This document shows positions 6,367 through 13,544 of a stretch of 14,686 bases of DNA, in pieces. Positions within the stretch are counted from its first letter, which is position 1. Each line of letters opens with the position of its first letter. The position numbers and the translations under genes were made by a program. The stretch is taken from NCBI GenBank assembly GCA_963578625.1, contig CAUZEO010000098.1, forward strand, positions 1 through 14,686, written 5' to 3'. Source of the stretch: CAUZEO01 sp963578625. GTDB lineage: Bacteria; Verrucomicrobiota; Kiritimatiellia; SLOV01. The notes under the pieces were generated by a model that was given only the letters and a program-made list of their open reading frames with translations, had not been told where the DNA came from and searched no databases.

Positions 6367-8925
6367 CTAGGGCGCGGACACGGTGATTCGGTATAGGCGC
6401 AGTGGAGGCGTTGGGTTCGGATCGGAGAGTGTCTGCAGTCCTCCGGTTCCCGGTATATCAGTCTGCGATGGCAAATTCATCCACACTCCCCCGATCGGCT
6501 CATCGACGAACTCGAGCGTATAGACCCGACCGGTGGCAGACGTAAAAGATGTGTCGACCGCATTGCCGACTGTCAGAAATTCGACGAGGAACGTAGAGTT
6601 GACGTCCATCGGATCGGTACCCGCAACGAACTCCTGCAAGTTGGTGAGTTTGTCCATGTCGGAATCGTCATTGGGCTCCGCCGACGTCTCGTCGCCAAAG
6701 TGCAGCAGCTCCCACGTATCGGGGAGCCCGTCACTATCGTCGTCCAGATCGCATACATCGCCGTCGCCGTCCATGTCGAGGTCATCCTGGGTGGGATTCG
6801 GATCGTCGGGGCAGTTGTCAAAGGCATCCGGAGTCCCGTCACCGTCCGTGTCAGGGTCAGTGACTTTGGGCAAGATGCCTTGTTCCGGGTTCGGCTCGCC
6901 CGGAGACGCCTGTCCGGCATTGTAGGTCCAGAAGAACGCCAGGAAGGATGCGCCGGGCCCCCCGGATAGATAGATGGAAGAGTCTGATGCCGTATTGCTG
7001 TCGGCCGCGTTGACAATCTGGTCTTCCGTCGAATTGACGTTGTTGCCTTCGTAATCAACCAGGTGAACATTGGTCGACCCGGTTTTGCGGCGAAGCTGAA
7101 CGGAGTCCGACGGCCCGTTCTGGATTTCGTTGCTGGTCCAGGAACCGGGCGTCCAGTCCGCTGGGTCCCCCAGCGACGGGGGAACGATGCCCATGACGAA
7201 AAACCCGCACCCATTGGTGTCGTCCGCGAACGTGAACGTGGCGTTCGCGAGATCATACGTGCTTCGAAGATCGAAGTTTTGATTATAGAACAGCAGCTCG
7301 TAGTCATCCAGAGACAGACCCGCCGGTCCCGCCAGTTCGATCCACTCGTTGGTGTCCATGCTTGGATTGTCGTAGTCCATTTCATTGATCCATGGATCGG
7401 CGCTGGGGGGAAGACAGGCGATGTAGTCCCCCGGAGTCGCAAAGCCATCCGCTGGTGTGAACAGGGTCCACTGGGAATCGATCCATGCACAGGCCGGGGA
7501 CAGGACGGTCAGTTCTCGGGACGCGGAGCTATTGGGATAGGCCCATGGCATGCTGAAGTCCCCGCTTCCCGTTGCTTCCCCTACTACGCCATAGGTGTCG
7601 ACCGGTGTTCCGTTGGTGGTATGGACCGCATACGCGTCATTTCCGTCTCCGGTGATGCCGCCGGTTGCAACGGCATCCGGCATAAAACCGTAGGCGGTGT
7701 CAAATGCGGCTGCTTCTTCCGCGATGGTGTAAGTTGAACAGGGAGGGAGCAATCCGCTGAGTACGATTGTCGTCCAGTTTGATTGTCCGTCATCGTACCG
7801 GCGAATTTCGAAGTCAGCGAGATCCAGGTTTTCGATTGTCGGGTTGTATAATTCGACGAAGCGTACCTGGTTGAGTGTGTCGTCGACCACTTCACTGATA
7901 ACGGGGCCGTCGGTTCCGTTGGTGCACGATGCGGTACCCTCTTCCAATTGGAGATCGGCGAATACCAGGAAGTGGTCGGTAGCCGCCAGGCTGGTCCCCG
8001 AAGGAAGCGCCGAGCCTGCTTTGGGCAACCCGCCGATTTCGTCGTCCTGGGCGGAGTTGTAGATTTCTCCGGCCGGCGCGCCCTGGCTGCTGTTCAGGAT
8101 TTCGCCGCTCACGAAAATGTAGTCGATTTCCGAACCGAGGCGGGGAAACGTCGCGCGGCTGGAGTTGTCTTCCTGAAATACGGTGAGGGCCGTTAGCCCT
8201 GCCGGCGCATAGCGGTCATCGGGAAAGTTGCGGTATAAAACGGGAAAGGTTACGTCGGTGCCGAGGTCGAAACAGCTCGGCCCGCCGGACGGTTCACTGT
8301 TGAACTGAAAAGTCTGCGACTGGTCCGGATCGTCGTTGAAATCTCCCAGCACGACAATATGGTCATCGCCCGGGTTGGCAAGCTGCCATGCCTGAACATC
8401 TTCTACGACCCGGCGGGCCTCAATGACCTTCCGGAATTCGTCGATTTGTGACGAAGTGCCTGCTTTATGGTGAAGGGTGTAGAGCACCAGCCGGCTGGCA
8501 GCGCCGGGTACGTTGAGGACGACCCTCAAAGGCGAGCGGGTCATTTCACCTGCTCCCGGGGGAGACATGACATCGCTGGAGGATTCGATGGGGAACCGGC
8601 TCATCACCGCCTGCCGCAGGTCACCGAAGCAGTCGCCAACGCCGCTGACTGCGCTGTTCCCATACCCTAGTTCGGCTGCGAGCGAGTTGAAATCGTTGAT
8701 GCTCGAAACTCCAAGTTCCTGGAACCCGATGACATCCGCATCCGTGCGGGCAAGAACGTCACGAACCGCGTTGTAGGTCGTGGAGGCGGGAGAACCGACG
8801 CCGCCGTCATCGAAAAAATTAACATTGTAGGTCGCGACCCGGACTTCCACCGCAATCGTGCCCGGAACCGGGAGCAGGAGGGCGACGAGGGACAGAAAGA
8901 TTCTTGAATTTTTTACAAAACGCAT
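6367..8925 (-). CDS. Secreted endonuclease/exonuclease/phosphatase-family protein with lamin-tail and thrombospondin-3 repeats
   Basis: From the ATG at 8925 this encodes 852 residues and begins with a signal peptide (MRFVKNSRIF then LSLVALLLPVPGTIA), so it is exported. A TTG at 8952 would add nine residues ahead of the signal and is less likely. Residues about 28-326 form an EEP nuclease/phosphatase domain: ATYNVNFF, metal-binding Glu70 (GFQE), His152-His153, GDFND (194-198), EIDYIF (266-271) and the final Asp317-His318 pair. Two lamin-tail-like beta domains follow (about 341-415 and 510-625). Next come acidic calcium-binding repeats of the thrombospondin type 3 kind (about 690-775, DTDGDGTPDAFDNCPDD). 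A C-terminal beta module of about 75 residues follows (GRVYTLEF to LRLYRITV). The layout resembles extracellular DNases of the ExeM/NucH kind; DNA or nucleotide scavenging is inferred. Phosphodiesterase or lipid phosphatase activity remains possible. Confidence 0.88.
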   Translation of the reverse strand: MRFVKNSRIFLSLVALLLPVPGTIAVEVRVATYNVNFFDDGGVGSPASTTYNAVRDVLARTDADVIGFQELGVSSINDFNSLAAELGYGNSAVSGVGDCFGDLRQAVMSRFPIESSSDVMSPPGAGEMTRSPLRVVLNVPGAASRLVLYTLHHKAGTSSQIDEFRKVIEARRVVEDVQAWQLANPGDDHIVVLGDFNDDPDQSQTFQFNSEPSGGPSCFDLGTDVTFPVLYRNFPDDRYAPAGLTALTVFQEDNSSRATFPRLGSEIDYIFVSGEILNSSQGAPAGEIYNSAQDDEIGGLPKAGSALPSGTSLAATDHFLVFADLQLEEGTASCTNGTDGPVISEVVDDTLNQVRFVELYNPTIENLDLADFEIRRYDDGQSNWTTIVLSGLLPPCSTYTIAEEAAAFDTAYGFMPDAVATGGITGDGNDAYAVHTTNGTPVDTYGVVGEATGSGDFSMPWAYPNSSASRELTVLSPACAWIDSQWTLFTPADGFATPGDYIACLPPSADPWINEMDYDNPSMDTNEWIELAGPAGLSLDDYELLFYNQNFDLRSTYDLANATFTFADDTNGCGFFVMGIVPPSLGDPADWTPGSWTSNEIQNGPSDSVQLRRKTGSTNVHLVDYEGNNVNSTEDQIVNAADSNTASDSSIYLSGGPGASFLAFFWTYNAGQASPGEPNPEQGILPKVTDPDTDGDGTPDAFDNCPDDPNPTQDDLDMDGDGDVCDLDDDSDGLPDTWELLHFGDETSAEPNDDSDMDKLTNLQEFVAGTDPMDVNSTFLVEFLTVGNAVDTSFTSATGRVYTLEFVDEPIGGVWMNLPSQTDIPGTGGLQTLSDPNPTPPLRLYRITVSAP

Positions 8926-9009
8926 CTGGCTAGCGGGAACACAGAACTCCAAAACTCAAAACGGATAGCTCATTTTTCCACAAGATATGCAAAAGGTAAA
9001 GCGGGTATT

Positions 9010-9043
9010 CCGTGTAGCGGAGCCCAACCAGAACCAATGTACG
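9010..9043 (-). repeat. Inverted copy of the 9354-type repeat unit
   Basis: The reverse complement of 9011-9030 matches 9368-9387 at 19 of 20 bases (GGTTGGGCT, then C or T, then CGCTACACG). The similarity continues with small gaps to about 9043, matching the CGTAC that starts the other copies. It lacks the GGAGGCGCCGTGCCACG half of the complete units. Confidence 0.6.
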
Positions 9044-9151
9044 CGGAACGTGCAAGGTGAGAGGAAGAATTGATCATGCAGTGAGTTCGCTCATCTCGTA
9101 ATCATATTCTCTTATTCCCTTGCGCCGGCCACGGGCAAAATGACCGCGCCT

Positions 9152-9206
9152 CGTACTTGGGGCTTTGCTTGTGCTTCGTTACACGGGCCGGAGGCGCCGT
9201 GCCACG
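9152..9206 (+). repeat. Intergenic palindromic repeat, copy 1 (complete 55-base unit)
   Basis: The unit has a leader CGTACTTGGGGCTTTG (9152-9167), a TTCG link, and the core 9180-9206 beginning TACACGGG and ending GGAGGCGCCGTGCCACG. Inside the core, CACGG and CCGTG can pair across a ten-base loop. The same leader and core recur at 9354-9408. Confidence 0.75.
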
Positions 9207-9253
9207 CCTAGGTTGCTTGCTTGGGGTTTCGCTACACGGGATACCCGTGCTAC
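9207..9253 (+). repeat. Intergenic palindromic repeat, copy 2 (short-loop variant)
   Basis: A diverged leader (CTTGGGGTTTCGCTACACGGG, positions 9220-9240) runs into a compact perfect palindrome: CACGGG at 9235-9240, ATA, CCCGTG at 9244-9249. The long GGAGGCG loop of the other copies is replaced by three bases, like the palindrome at 6333-6355. Confidence 0.6.
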
Positions 9254-9302
9254 GGAATACGAACTTCGACATTCGATATTGAGAATTCGATATTCGACAT
9301 TT
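9254..9302. repeat. AT-rich short direct repeats inserted within the repeat block
   Basis: This segment is clearly AT-richer than its surroundings and is built of short words. TTCGACATT occurs at 9265-9273 and 9293-9301, and ATTCGATATT at 9271-9280 and 9285-9294. It separates repeat copies 2 and 3 and looks like a different low-complexity repeat family. No gene or site is evident in it. Confidence 0.55.
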
Positions 9303-9307
9303 TCCTC

Positions 9308-9355
9308 GCAAACCGCTTGTGCTTCTCTACACGGGGTCGGAGGCGCCGTGCCACG
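9308..9355 (+). repeat. Intergenic palindromic repeat, copy 3
   Basis: The leader is degenerate (GCTTGTGCTTCTC), but the core at 9328-9355 is nearly identical to copies 1 and 4, with one extra G in the CACGGGG run. Its last two bases begin the leader of copy 4, so copies 3 and 4 are directly adjacent. Confidence 0.72.
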
Positions 9356-9408
9356 TACTTGGGGCTTTGGTTGGGCTTCGCTACACGGGTCGGAGGCGCC
9401 GTGCCACG
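9354..9408 (+). repeat. Intergenic palindromic repeat, copy 4 (complete unit)
   Basis: This unit has the same 55-base arrangement as copy 1: leader CGTACTTGGGGCTTTGG at 9354-9370 and core 9382-9408. It ends five bases from the aldo/keto reductase stop codon. In that gene's mRNA the core would form a weak hairpin (CACGG/CCGTG) just after the stop, possibly protecting or ending the transcript. Confidence 0.75.
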
Positions 9409-9413
9409 ATTTT

Positions 9414-10355
9414 TCAACGAGCCTGGGTTTTGATTCCGCCGAACAGGTCCCGAAGATTTGACAGCCTTTCCTCGTCGAGATAGGGCGGATCAAGCACGCG
9501 CAAATTCTCCGCGAGCCGCGCGGGATTGCTCATCCCGACGCAGCAACATCCGACTTCATGCGCGAGCACATAGCGCAGCGCCGCCTCCGGGATGGAATAG
9601 GGCCGCAGAAAATCAAACAGTCCCGGATTCCTGTATCGTCCATCGTCAGGCAGGCTTCCGAGTTCGACGAGACGTCTCACGCTTTCCTGCGCCGCCTCGA
9701 TGCTCACCAGGCCGGATTCTTTCGATGGCTGGTTGAGGGGCATCATTACCGCCGTACCGACGTCGTGCTGTTTGCACAGAGGCAGTACGCCCTCCGCCGC
9801 TGTCTGAAGGAGGAAGTTCAGGGTCAGCATGACCACATCGAATGCACCCGTGGGGAGCGCGAGCTTCAGGATTTCGTGCGTTCCATCCTTTTCGGACAAT
9901 TCGCTGATCCCAATGAAACGTACCTTTCCCTGGTCGCGGAGTTTGACCATGGCATCATAGCAGCCGTCCGTCATGAACCGGTCGAGTGTCTCCGGGGTGC
10001 GGATTCCGTGCCCGAGCAGGATGTCCAATTGATCCAGCTTGAGCCGCCGCAAGCTTGTCTCCGCGGATTCAATTAATTCCCCGGGGGATCCTGTAAATTT
10101 CGCCTCGGGAGCATATGAATCGTACGGGCAATATTTCGTTTCGACAATGACGTCGCCATAATCTTGCAGAATTTCCCCCAGCGCCTCCTCGCTGGTGCCA
10201 TACCCCGCGGCGGTGTCAACGAAGTTGATGCCCGCGTCGAAAATCGCCCTGACATTGGCGTTGAACTCTTCCCGATTTGCATCCGCGCCACGAGCCGCGC
10301 CGAAAGCAAGTTCCGAGACCTGCAGGTTTGTTCGTCCTAGTCGTCTGTATAACAT
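9414..10355 (-). CDS. Aldo/keto reductase
   Basis: This is a cytoplasmic NAD(P)H-dependent oxidoreductase of the aldo/keto reductase superfamily, 313 residues, a normal full length. It begins with the family opening YRRLGRTNLQVSELAFG. The catalytic tetrad is visible: Asp47 (NFVDTAAGYG), Tyr52, Lys74 (ETKY) and His116 (LLGHGI). The later segment CCCVGMSNPARLAENL matches the cofactor-phosphate-binding region that normally reads xxGxSxxxxLxEN. The ATG at 10355 is supported by GGGG about 10 bases upstream. The C-terminal helices are followed almost at once by repeat copy 4. It lies 124 bases downstream of the FG-GAP protein gene on the same strand; shared transcription is possible but not shown. 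The substrate (sugar, aldehyde or keto compound) is unknown. Confidence 0.94.
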   Translation of the reverse strand: MLYRRLGRTNLQVSELAFGAARGADANREEFNANVRAIFDAGINFVDTAAGYGTSEEALGEILQDYGDVIVETKYCPYDSYAPEAKFTGSPGELIESAETSLRRLKLDQLDILLGHGIRTPETLDRFMTDGCYDAMVKLRDQGKVRFIGISELSEKDGTHEILKLALPTGAFDVVMLTLNFLLQTAAEGVLPLCKQHDVGTAVMMPLNQPSKESGLVSIEAAQESVRRLVELGSLPDDGRYRNPGLFDFLRPYSIPEAALRYVLAHEVGCCCVGMSNPARLAENLRVLDPPYLDEERLSNLRDLFGGIKTQAR

Positions 10356-10460
10356 GAGCGGTATCCCCGTTGGGAAGCGGTGTCTATTTCAGGTAGACGT
10401 TTTAAAGTTTCAATTTTTGATTGGGAACTGTGGTGCAAATTCTTGTCTGTTAATTCTCTC

Positions 10461-10476
10461 AAGCCCCAAGCCCCAG
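10461..10476. repeat. Short 7-nt tandem repeat (AAGCCCC) between the FG-GAP and AKR genes
   Basis: AAGCCCC occurs at 10461-10467 and 10468-10474, immediately before the FG-GAP gene stop at 10480 (downstream of it on the minus strand). It resembles the 7-base repeat in the dppC-dppD gap in period and C-richness. No function is evident. Confidence 0.45.
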
Positions 10477-10479
10477 TGT

Positions 10480-12012
10480 CTATCTTTCCACTGCCTGCTT
10501 TACCACATCCACAATTCTATCCACCGGTGTTTCGAAGGTCTGCACATCGCCGTTCGACCAGTGAACGATCACTTTGACAGGGTCGCCGCGACTGCCAAGA
10601 CCGAAATGTACAGCGAGGTCATTTTGATTTCCTTCTCCGGTACCTCCCTCAACCTGGCGGACCAATTTCCAGGGCCCTGCGTGAACCAGGATGCGTGCAC
10701 CGATCGATCCACGGTTTGCGTCCGGCCCTCCGTCCAGTCGAAGTTTCAGCCAGTGATTTTCGTTTCCGAGGTTTTGGAACAGCCTGGCGCCTGCCGCCAA
10801 GTCGAGATCTCCATCGTTGTCGTAGTCGGCCCACGCGGCCCCGTAGGTACTCTCCGTGATTACGCCCGCCTCGTCCGTGACGTTCTGAAACCGCCATTTT
10901 CCCACCGGTGATTCACCAGGTTTGGAATTCGGGTTGGGCATCTCGCTGAAGTCCGCCGAGGTGTTGCGGTAGAGTACGCTCTTCCCTCCCTCGTATACGG
11001 TAGTCAGGTAAAAATCGAGAAACCCGTCGTTGTCAAAGTCTCCGAGCGTGGGAGACGCAAAGGACTCCTGCCATTCCGGCGCCGCCGTGGGGCCTTGGTC
11101 GTCAAACTTGAACCCGCCGGCCGAACCGGTGTTTCTCAGGAGCTTGACCCGGTCCTGGTTTTTCGGGGGATGGCTGAAGTTGCCGACAAACAGGTCGATC
11201 AGCCCATCGCTGTCGAAGTCGCCGAAAGCCGAACTGATGGTGTGGCCCCATTGGCCATGTTCTCCGTCTCCGGCGGCGCCGTAAGCCCTGGCCTGATCGG
11301 AAAACGATCCCGTTCCGTCATTTATCCAAAGCAAGTTGGGCTGTAAACGGTAGTTGGAAACGTAGATGTCCAGATCTCCGTCTTCATCGAAATCCGCGGC
11401 GGTGACCCCCCGCCCGCGTTTGATTTCCTTCTGCTGCCAGCCGAGCTCAAACGACTTGCCCCGGAGATTATGGAAAATCACGTCCGCAAATTCCTGGTCG
11501 GGCCAAACTTCGAATCCGCTGACATACAAATCCAGCCAGCCGTCCCCATCGTAGTCCCCCCAGCACGCTCCCCGGCTCTGTTTGGGGTGGCCTTCCGGCA
11601 TGGGGACTTCTTTAAAACTCTGTCTACGCTGATTCTGAAAAAGTTGCCCGGTGCTCCAGCAGTAGAGATCGAGAAAGCCGTCGTTGTCGTAATCACCCCA
11701 GATGGCGGCCAGGCAATCCGGCGGGAGTTCGGCTGCGAGTTCGAATTTCTTGCCGCCCACGTTTCGCCAGACCCCGCAAACCATGGGCGGGCGATCCTCG
11801 TAGCCAAGCGATCCCTGAAAGATATCGACCCACCCGTCGTTGTCGAAGTCTCCCCAGGCCGCGTGCGGAGCGGTGTAGGGATGCACTGTCGTGTATCCGC
11901 TCAATCCGCCGACTTCTTTGGTCACGTCGGTAAAAGCCGGTTCCGCTGCGCCGGCCCCGCAAACGCCGGCAGTCGCATGAACAAGCAGGGGAAGGACCCA
12001 GCCGGCTCGCAT
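10480..12012 (-). CDS. Secreted FG-GAP/VCBS repeat protein with C-terminal ASPIC/UnbV domain (CRTAC1-like)
   Basis: From the ATG at 12012 this encodes 510 residues with a signal peptide (MRAGWVLPLLVHATAGVCGA, likely cut near residue 22). A GTG at 12027 would add five residues including extra positive charge and is also plausible. Seven FG-GAP-type calcium-binding loops (DxDxDGxxD) lie at about residues 55, 107, 153, 207, 265, 325 and 397, consistent with a seven-bladed beta-propeller. The C-terminus (about 432-500: NRGSIGARILVHAG, RQVEGGTGEGNQND, VHFGLG, VIVHWSNG) matches the ASPIC/UnbV domain. Family members are usually periplasmic or extracellular and of uncertain function, perhaps in binding or adhesion. 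The open frame extends upstream to 12186, but that stretch is repeat-derived and lacks homology. Confidence 0.92.
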   Translation of the reverse strand: MRAGWVLPLLVHATAGVCGAGAAEPAFTDVTKEVGGLSGYTTVHPYTAPHAAWGDFDNDGWVDIFQGSLGYEDRPPMVCGVWRNVGGKKFELAAELPPDCLAAIWGDYDNDGFLDLYCWSTGQLFQNQRRQSFKEVPMPEGHPKQSRGACWGDYDGDGWLDLYVSGFEVWPDQEFADVIFHNLRGKSFELGWQQKEIKRGRGVTAADFDEDGDLDIYVSNYRLQPNLLWINDGTGSFSDQARAYGAAGDGEHGQWGHTISSAFGDFDSDGLIDLFVGNFSHPPKNQDRVKLLRNTGSAGGFKFDDQGPTAAPEWQESFASPTLGDFDNDGFLDFYLTTVYEGGKSVLYRNTSADFSEMPNPNSKPGESPVGKWRFQNVTDEAGVITESTYGAAWADYDNDGDLDLAAGARLFQNLGNENHWLKLRLDGGPDANRGSIGARILVHAGPWKLVRQVEGGTGEGNQNDLAVHFGLGSRGDPVKVIVHWSNGDVQTFETPVDRIVDVVKQAVER

Positions 12013-12079
12013 TCGATCTTTAATCACGCTACTCACTTTGCACCAGGCAAGCCCGCTCCGCAATGTGAAATAATTGAAA

Positions 12080-12108
12080 CAGGAGGGCGGGTTTGTAACC
12101 CACCCCTG
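12080..12108. repeat. Palindromic hairpin sequence (GGGTT/AACCC)
   Basis: A stem of GGGTT (12089-12093) and AACCC (12097-12101) around TGT is extended outward by GGG/CCC and CAG/CTG with small mismatches. No T-tract follows. It resembles short palindromic intergenic repeats and not a terminator. Confidence 0.5.
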
Positions 12109-12261
12109 GAGTTTGGTCCTCGCCCCATCGCATTTCACCAACTTCGATAACAACCCTGCCTCCACTACGAAGTCCCAACAACCCATGCCCTCGCTCCGTG
12201 ATGACTTGTTTTACAGCACCGCATAACTCCAAGGGGAATCAAACTCCAGAGGTTGGCCTTC

Positions 12262-12277
12262 CGGGCCGACCCGGAGT
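12262..12277. repeat. Small palindromic hairpin (TCCGGG/CCCGGA)
   Basis: Six perfect base pairs surround a CCGA tetraloop. It lies midway between the divergent genes and is followed by purine-rich sequence, with no run of T on either strand. The role is unknown. Confidence 0.4.
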
Positions 12278-12346
12278 AAGGGGAGATCATGAAAGGAGAA
12301 TGGAAAGTGCATGCGCCACGCATTCGCCTACTCATGAACTACCCTT

Positions 12347-12380
12347 GCACAGCTCGGGCTGGAAACCCAAGCTGCTGTGC
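12347..12380. repeat. Palindromic repeat upstream of the Ldh-type gene
   Basis: GCACAGC (12347-12353) pairs with GCTGTGC (12374-12380), and GGG with CCC inside, around the loop CTGGAAA. It lies 65 bases before the ATG at 12446, so it may sit in the 5' untranslated region of that gene. It also looks like a dispersed intergenic repeat. Confidence 0.5.
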
Positions 12381-12445
12381 TTTACAGCGATCCTGCGAAT
12401 TGGCAGTCTCGTCCCTTCAATATATTCGCGAGACGAGGAACCACA

Positions 12446-13507
12446 ATGATTCTAAAAACTGCCGAAGAACTTCATCGAATTGTAAAATCCATGCTGTTGG
12501 CCGCGGGGGCCGGCGAAGAGCATGCCGAGATCGTGGCCGAGCACCTTGTGGCGTCAGAGTTGGCCGGGGTCGAAACGCACGGCATCCGGCCGATCTGGCT
12601 CTATTTCAAAAACATCCGTGAAGGGCAGCTGCAGCCTGCCGCGTCGCCTGAAATTCTCGAGGAGACCGCTACCAGCGCCTTGATCTCCGGTGGCTGGACA
12701 TTCGGGCACGTGGCAGCGAAGTTCGGTATGGAGATGGCGATCGAAAAAGCGGCGAAATCGAATATCGCGATCGTGTCTCTCGTGCAACTTCATCACATTG
12801 GTCGCGTAGGATTTTATGGAGAAATGGCGGCTGCCGCTGGAATGATCGGGATCACCGTCGGCGCGGGATATTGCATGTCCGGTCGCCGCGCCGCCCCTTA
12901 CGGTGGGCGGGAGAGATTATTGGATACCAATCCAATCTCTATCGGTTTTCCCAACCCCTCGGAGCCGGACCAGCGGACGATGCTGCTCGACTACGCCACC
13001 ACGTTTCGCGCCCAGGGCGCGCTCTTCCTGGCCAACCTGCGCGGGCAGGAAGTGTCCCCGGATTTTGTGATCGACCGGGACGGGAACCCGAGCACCGATG
13101 CCGACATGCTGGCCCAGGGAGGTTCCATGCTTCCGTTCGGTAAACACAAGGGATACGCCCTGATGATGGCCGTCGAATACATGGCGAGAATCTTCAGCGG
13201 GTCGGATGCGCATATCGACCCGAATCGCGGCTCCGATATGTTCCGGCACCAGGGTGTCACCATGATCGTGTTCAAAGCAGACCTGTTTCGACCCATGGAA
13301 GAGTATGCCCAAAGCGCATACGAGATGGCCCAGTCCGCGCGTGCCGTCGCGCCCGCTCCCGGCTTCGACGAAGTTCTTATGCCCGGTGATCCGGAAGCAA
13401 ATGCCCGCGCCAAACGCCGAAAGGAAGGAATCCCGATCGCTGACGATATCTGGGCAATGCTGACCGAGAATGCGGAGAAGCTGGGAATGGATATTGGCGG
13501 GTCATAA
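12446..13507 (+). CDS. Malate/L-lactate/ureidoglycolate dehydrogenase family oxidoreductase (Ldh2 type)
   Basis: This is a cytoplasmic NAD(P)H-dependent 2-hydroxy/2-oxo acid oxidoreductase of the Ldh2 family, unrelated in fold to classical Rossmann malate dehydrogenases. It has 353 residues from the ATG at 12446, supported by GAGGAA at 12435-12440, five bases upstream. Conserved parts: GVETHGIR with His45, catalytic His117 (LHHIG, family NSxHxG), AAAAGMIGITVGAG, APYGG, LLDTNPISIGFP and GKHKGYALMMAVEYMA (232-247). In most relatives the segment after DYAT reads A-x-G-K; here it is AQGALFLAN, so the usual lysine is replaced by Ala192. The last 45 residues are charged and rich in Ala. Candidate substrates include malate, lactate, sulfolactate and keto-sugar acids; none is indicated. 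It has no same-strand partner. Confidence 0.92.
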   Translation: MILKTAEELHRIVKSMLLAAGAGEEHAEIVAEHLVASELAGVETHGIRPIWLYFKNIREGQLQPAASPEILEETATSALISGGWTFGHVAAKFGMEMAIEKAAKSNIAIVSLVQLHHIGRVGFYGEMAAAAGMIGITVGAGYCMSGRRAAPYGGRERLLDTNPISIGFPNPSEPDQRTMLLDYATTFRAQGALFLANLRGQEVSPDFVIDRDGNPSTDADMLAQGGSMLPFGKHKGYALMMAVEYMARIFSGSDAHIDPNRGSDMFRHQGVTMIVFKADLFRPMEEYAQSAYEMAQSARAVAPAPGFDEVLMPGDPEANARAKRRKEGIPIADDIWAMLTENAEKLGMDIGGS

Positions 13508-13544
13508 TATAGGACAACGCAAAACCGAATCGATCGCGGGGGAA

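Larger units (their letters stand above)
8926..9413. other. Gene-free spacer filled with intergenic repeats
   Basis: No credible gene is present between the nuclease gene start and the aldo/keto reductase stop, both on the minus strand. The part next to the nuclease (8926-9008) is AT-richer and should hold that gene's promoter, but I cannot assign convincing -35/-10 boxes. The rest, 9010-9408, is a mosaic of related repeats described separately. The short open frames here translate only the repeats. Confidence 0.7.
12013..12445. other. Divergent intergenic region with several fold-back sequences
   Basis: This 433-base region separates two divergent genes, so it must contain both promoters, though none can be assigned with confidence. 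It holds three hairpin-forming sequences, listed separately. Open frames crossing it (for example ATG at 12289 on the plus strand, and the extension to 12186 on the minus strand) have no signal peptide or recognisable domain and run through these palindromes, so I do not call them genes. Confidence 0.6.

Noticed and set aside
5022..6386. 454-codon open frame on the plus strand across ligA
   Set aside because: It lies antisense to the well-supported ligA gene, has no recognisable domain, and its end translates the 6333 palindrome. It is a GC-rich shadow frame.
7063..7737. 224-codon plus-strand frame inside the nuclease gene
   Set aside because: It is antisense to a long gene with clear domain motifs and has no homology or signal of its own.
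9152..9408. Possible CRISPR array
   Set aside because: The repeats are unevenly spaced, vary in loop and length, include adjacent copies without spacers, and have no cas gene nearby.
9165..9461. 98-codon plus-strand frame and similar short frames in the repeat block
   Set aside because: They translate repeat units on both strands and have no independent start signals or domains.
11470..12150. 226-codon plus-strand frame across the FG-GAP gene
   Set aside because: The opposite strand encodes seven regular DxDxDG repeats and an ASPIC/UnbV end, so this frame is a by-product.
12013..12186. N-terminal extension of the FG-GAP protein to 12186
   Set aside because: It would bury the signal peptide behind 58 residues derived partly from a palindromic repeat. 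The ATG at 12012 (or GTG at 12027) gives a proper export signal.
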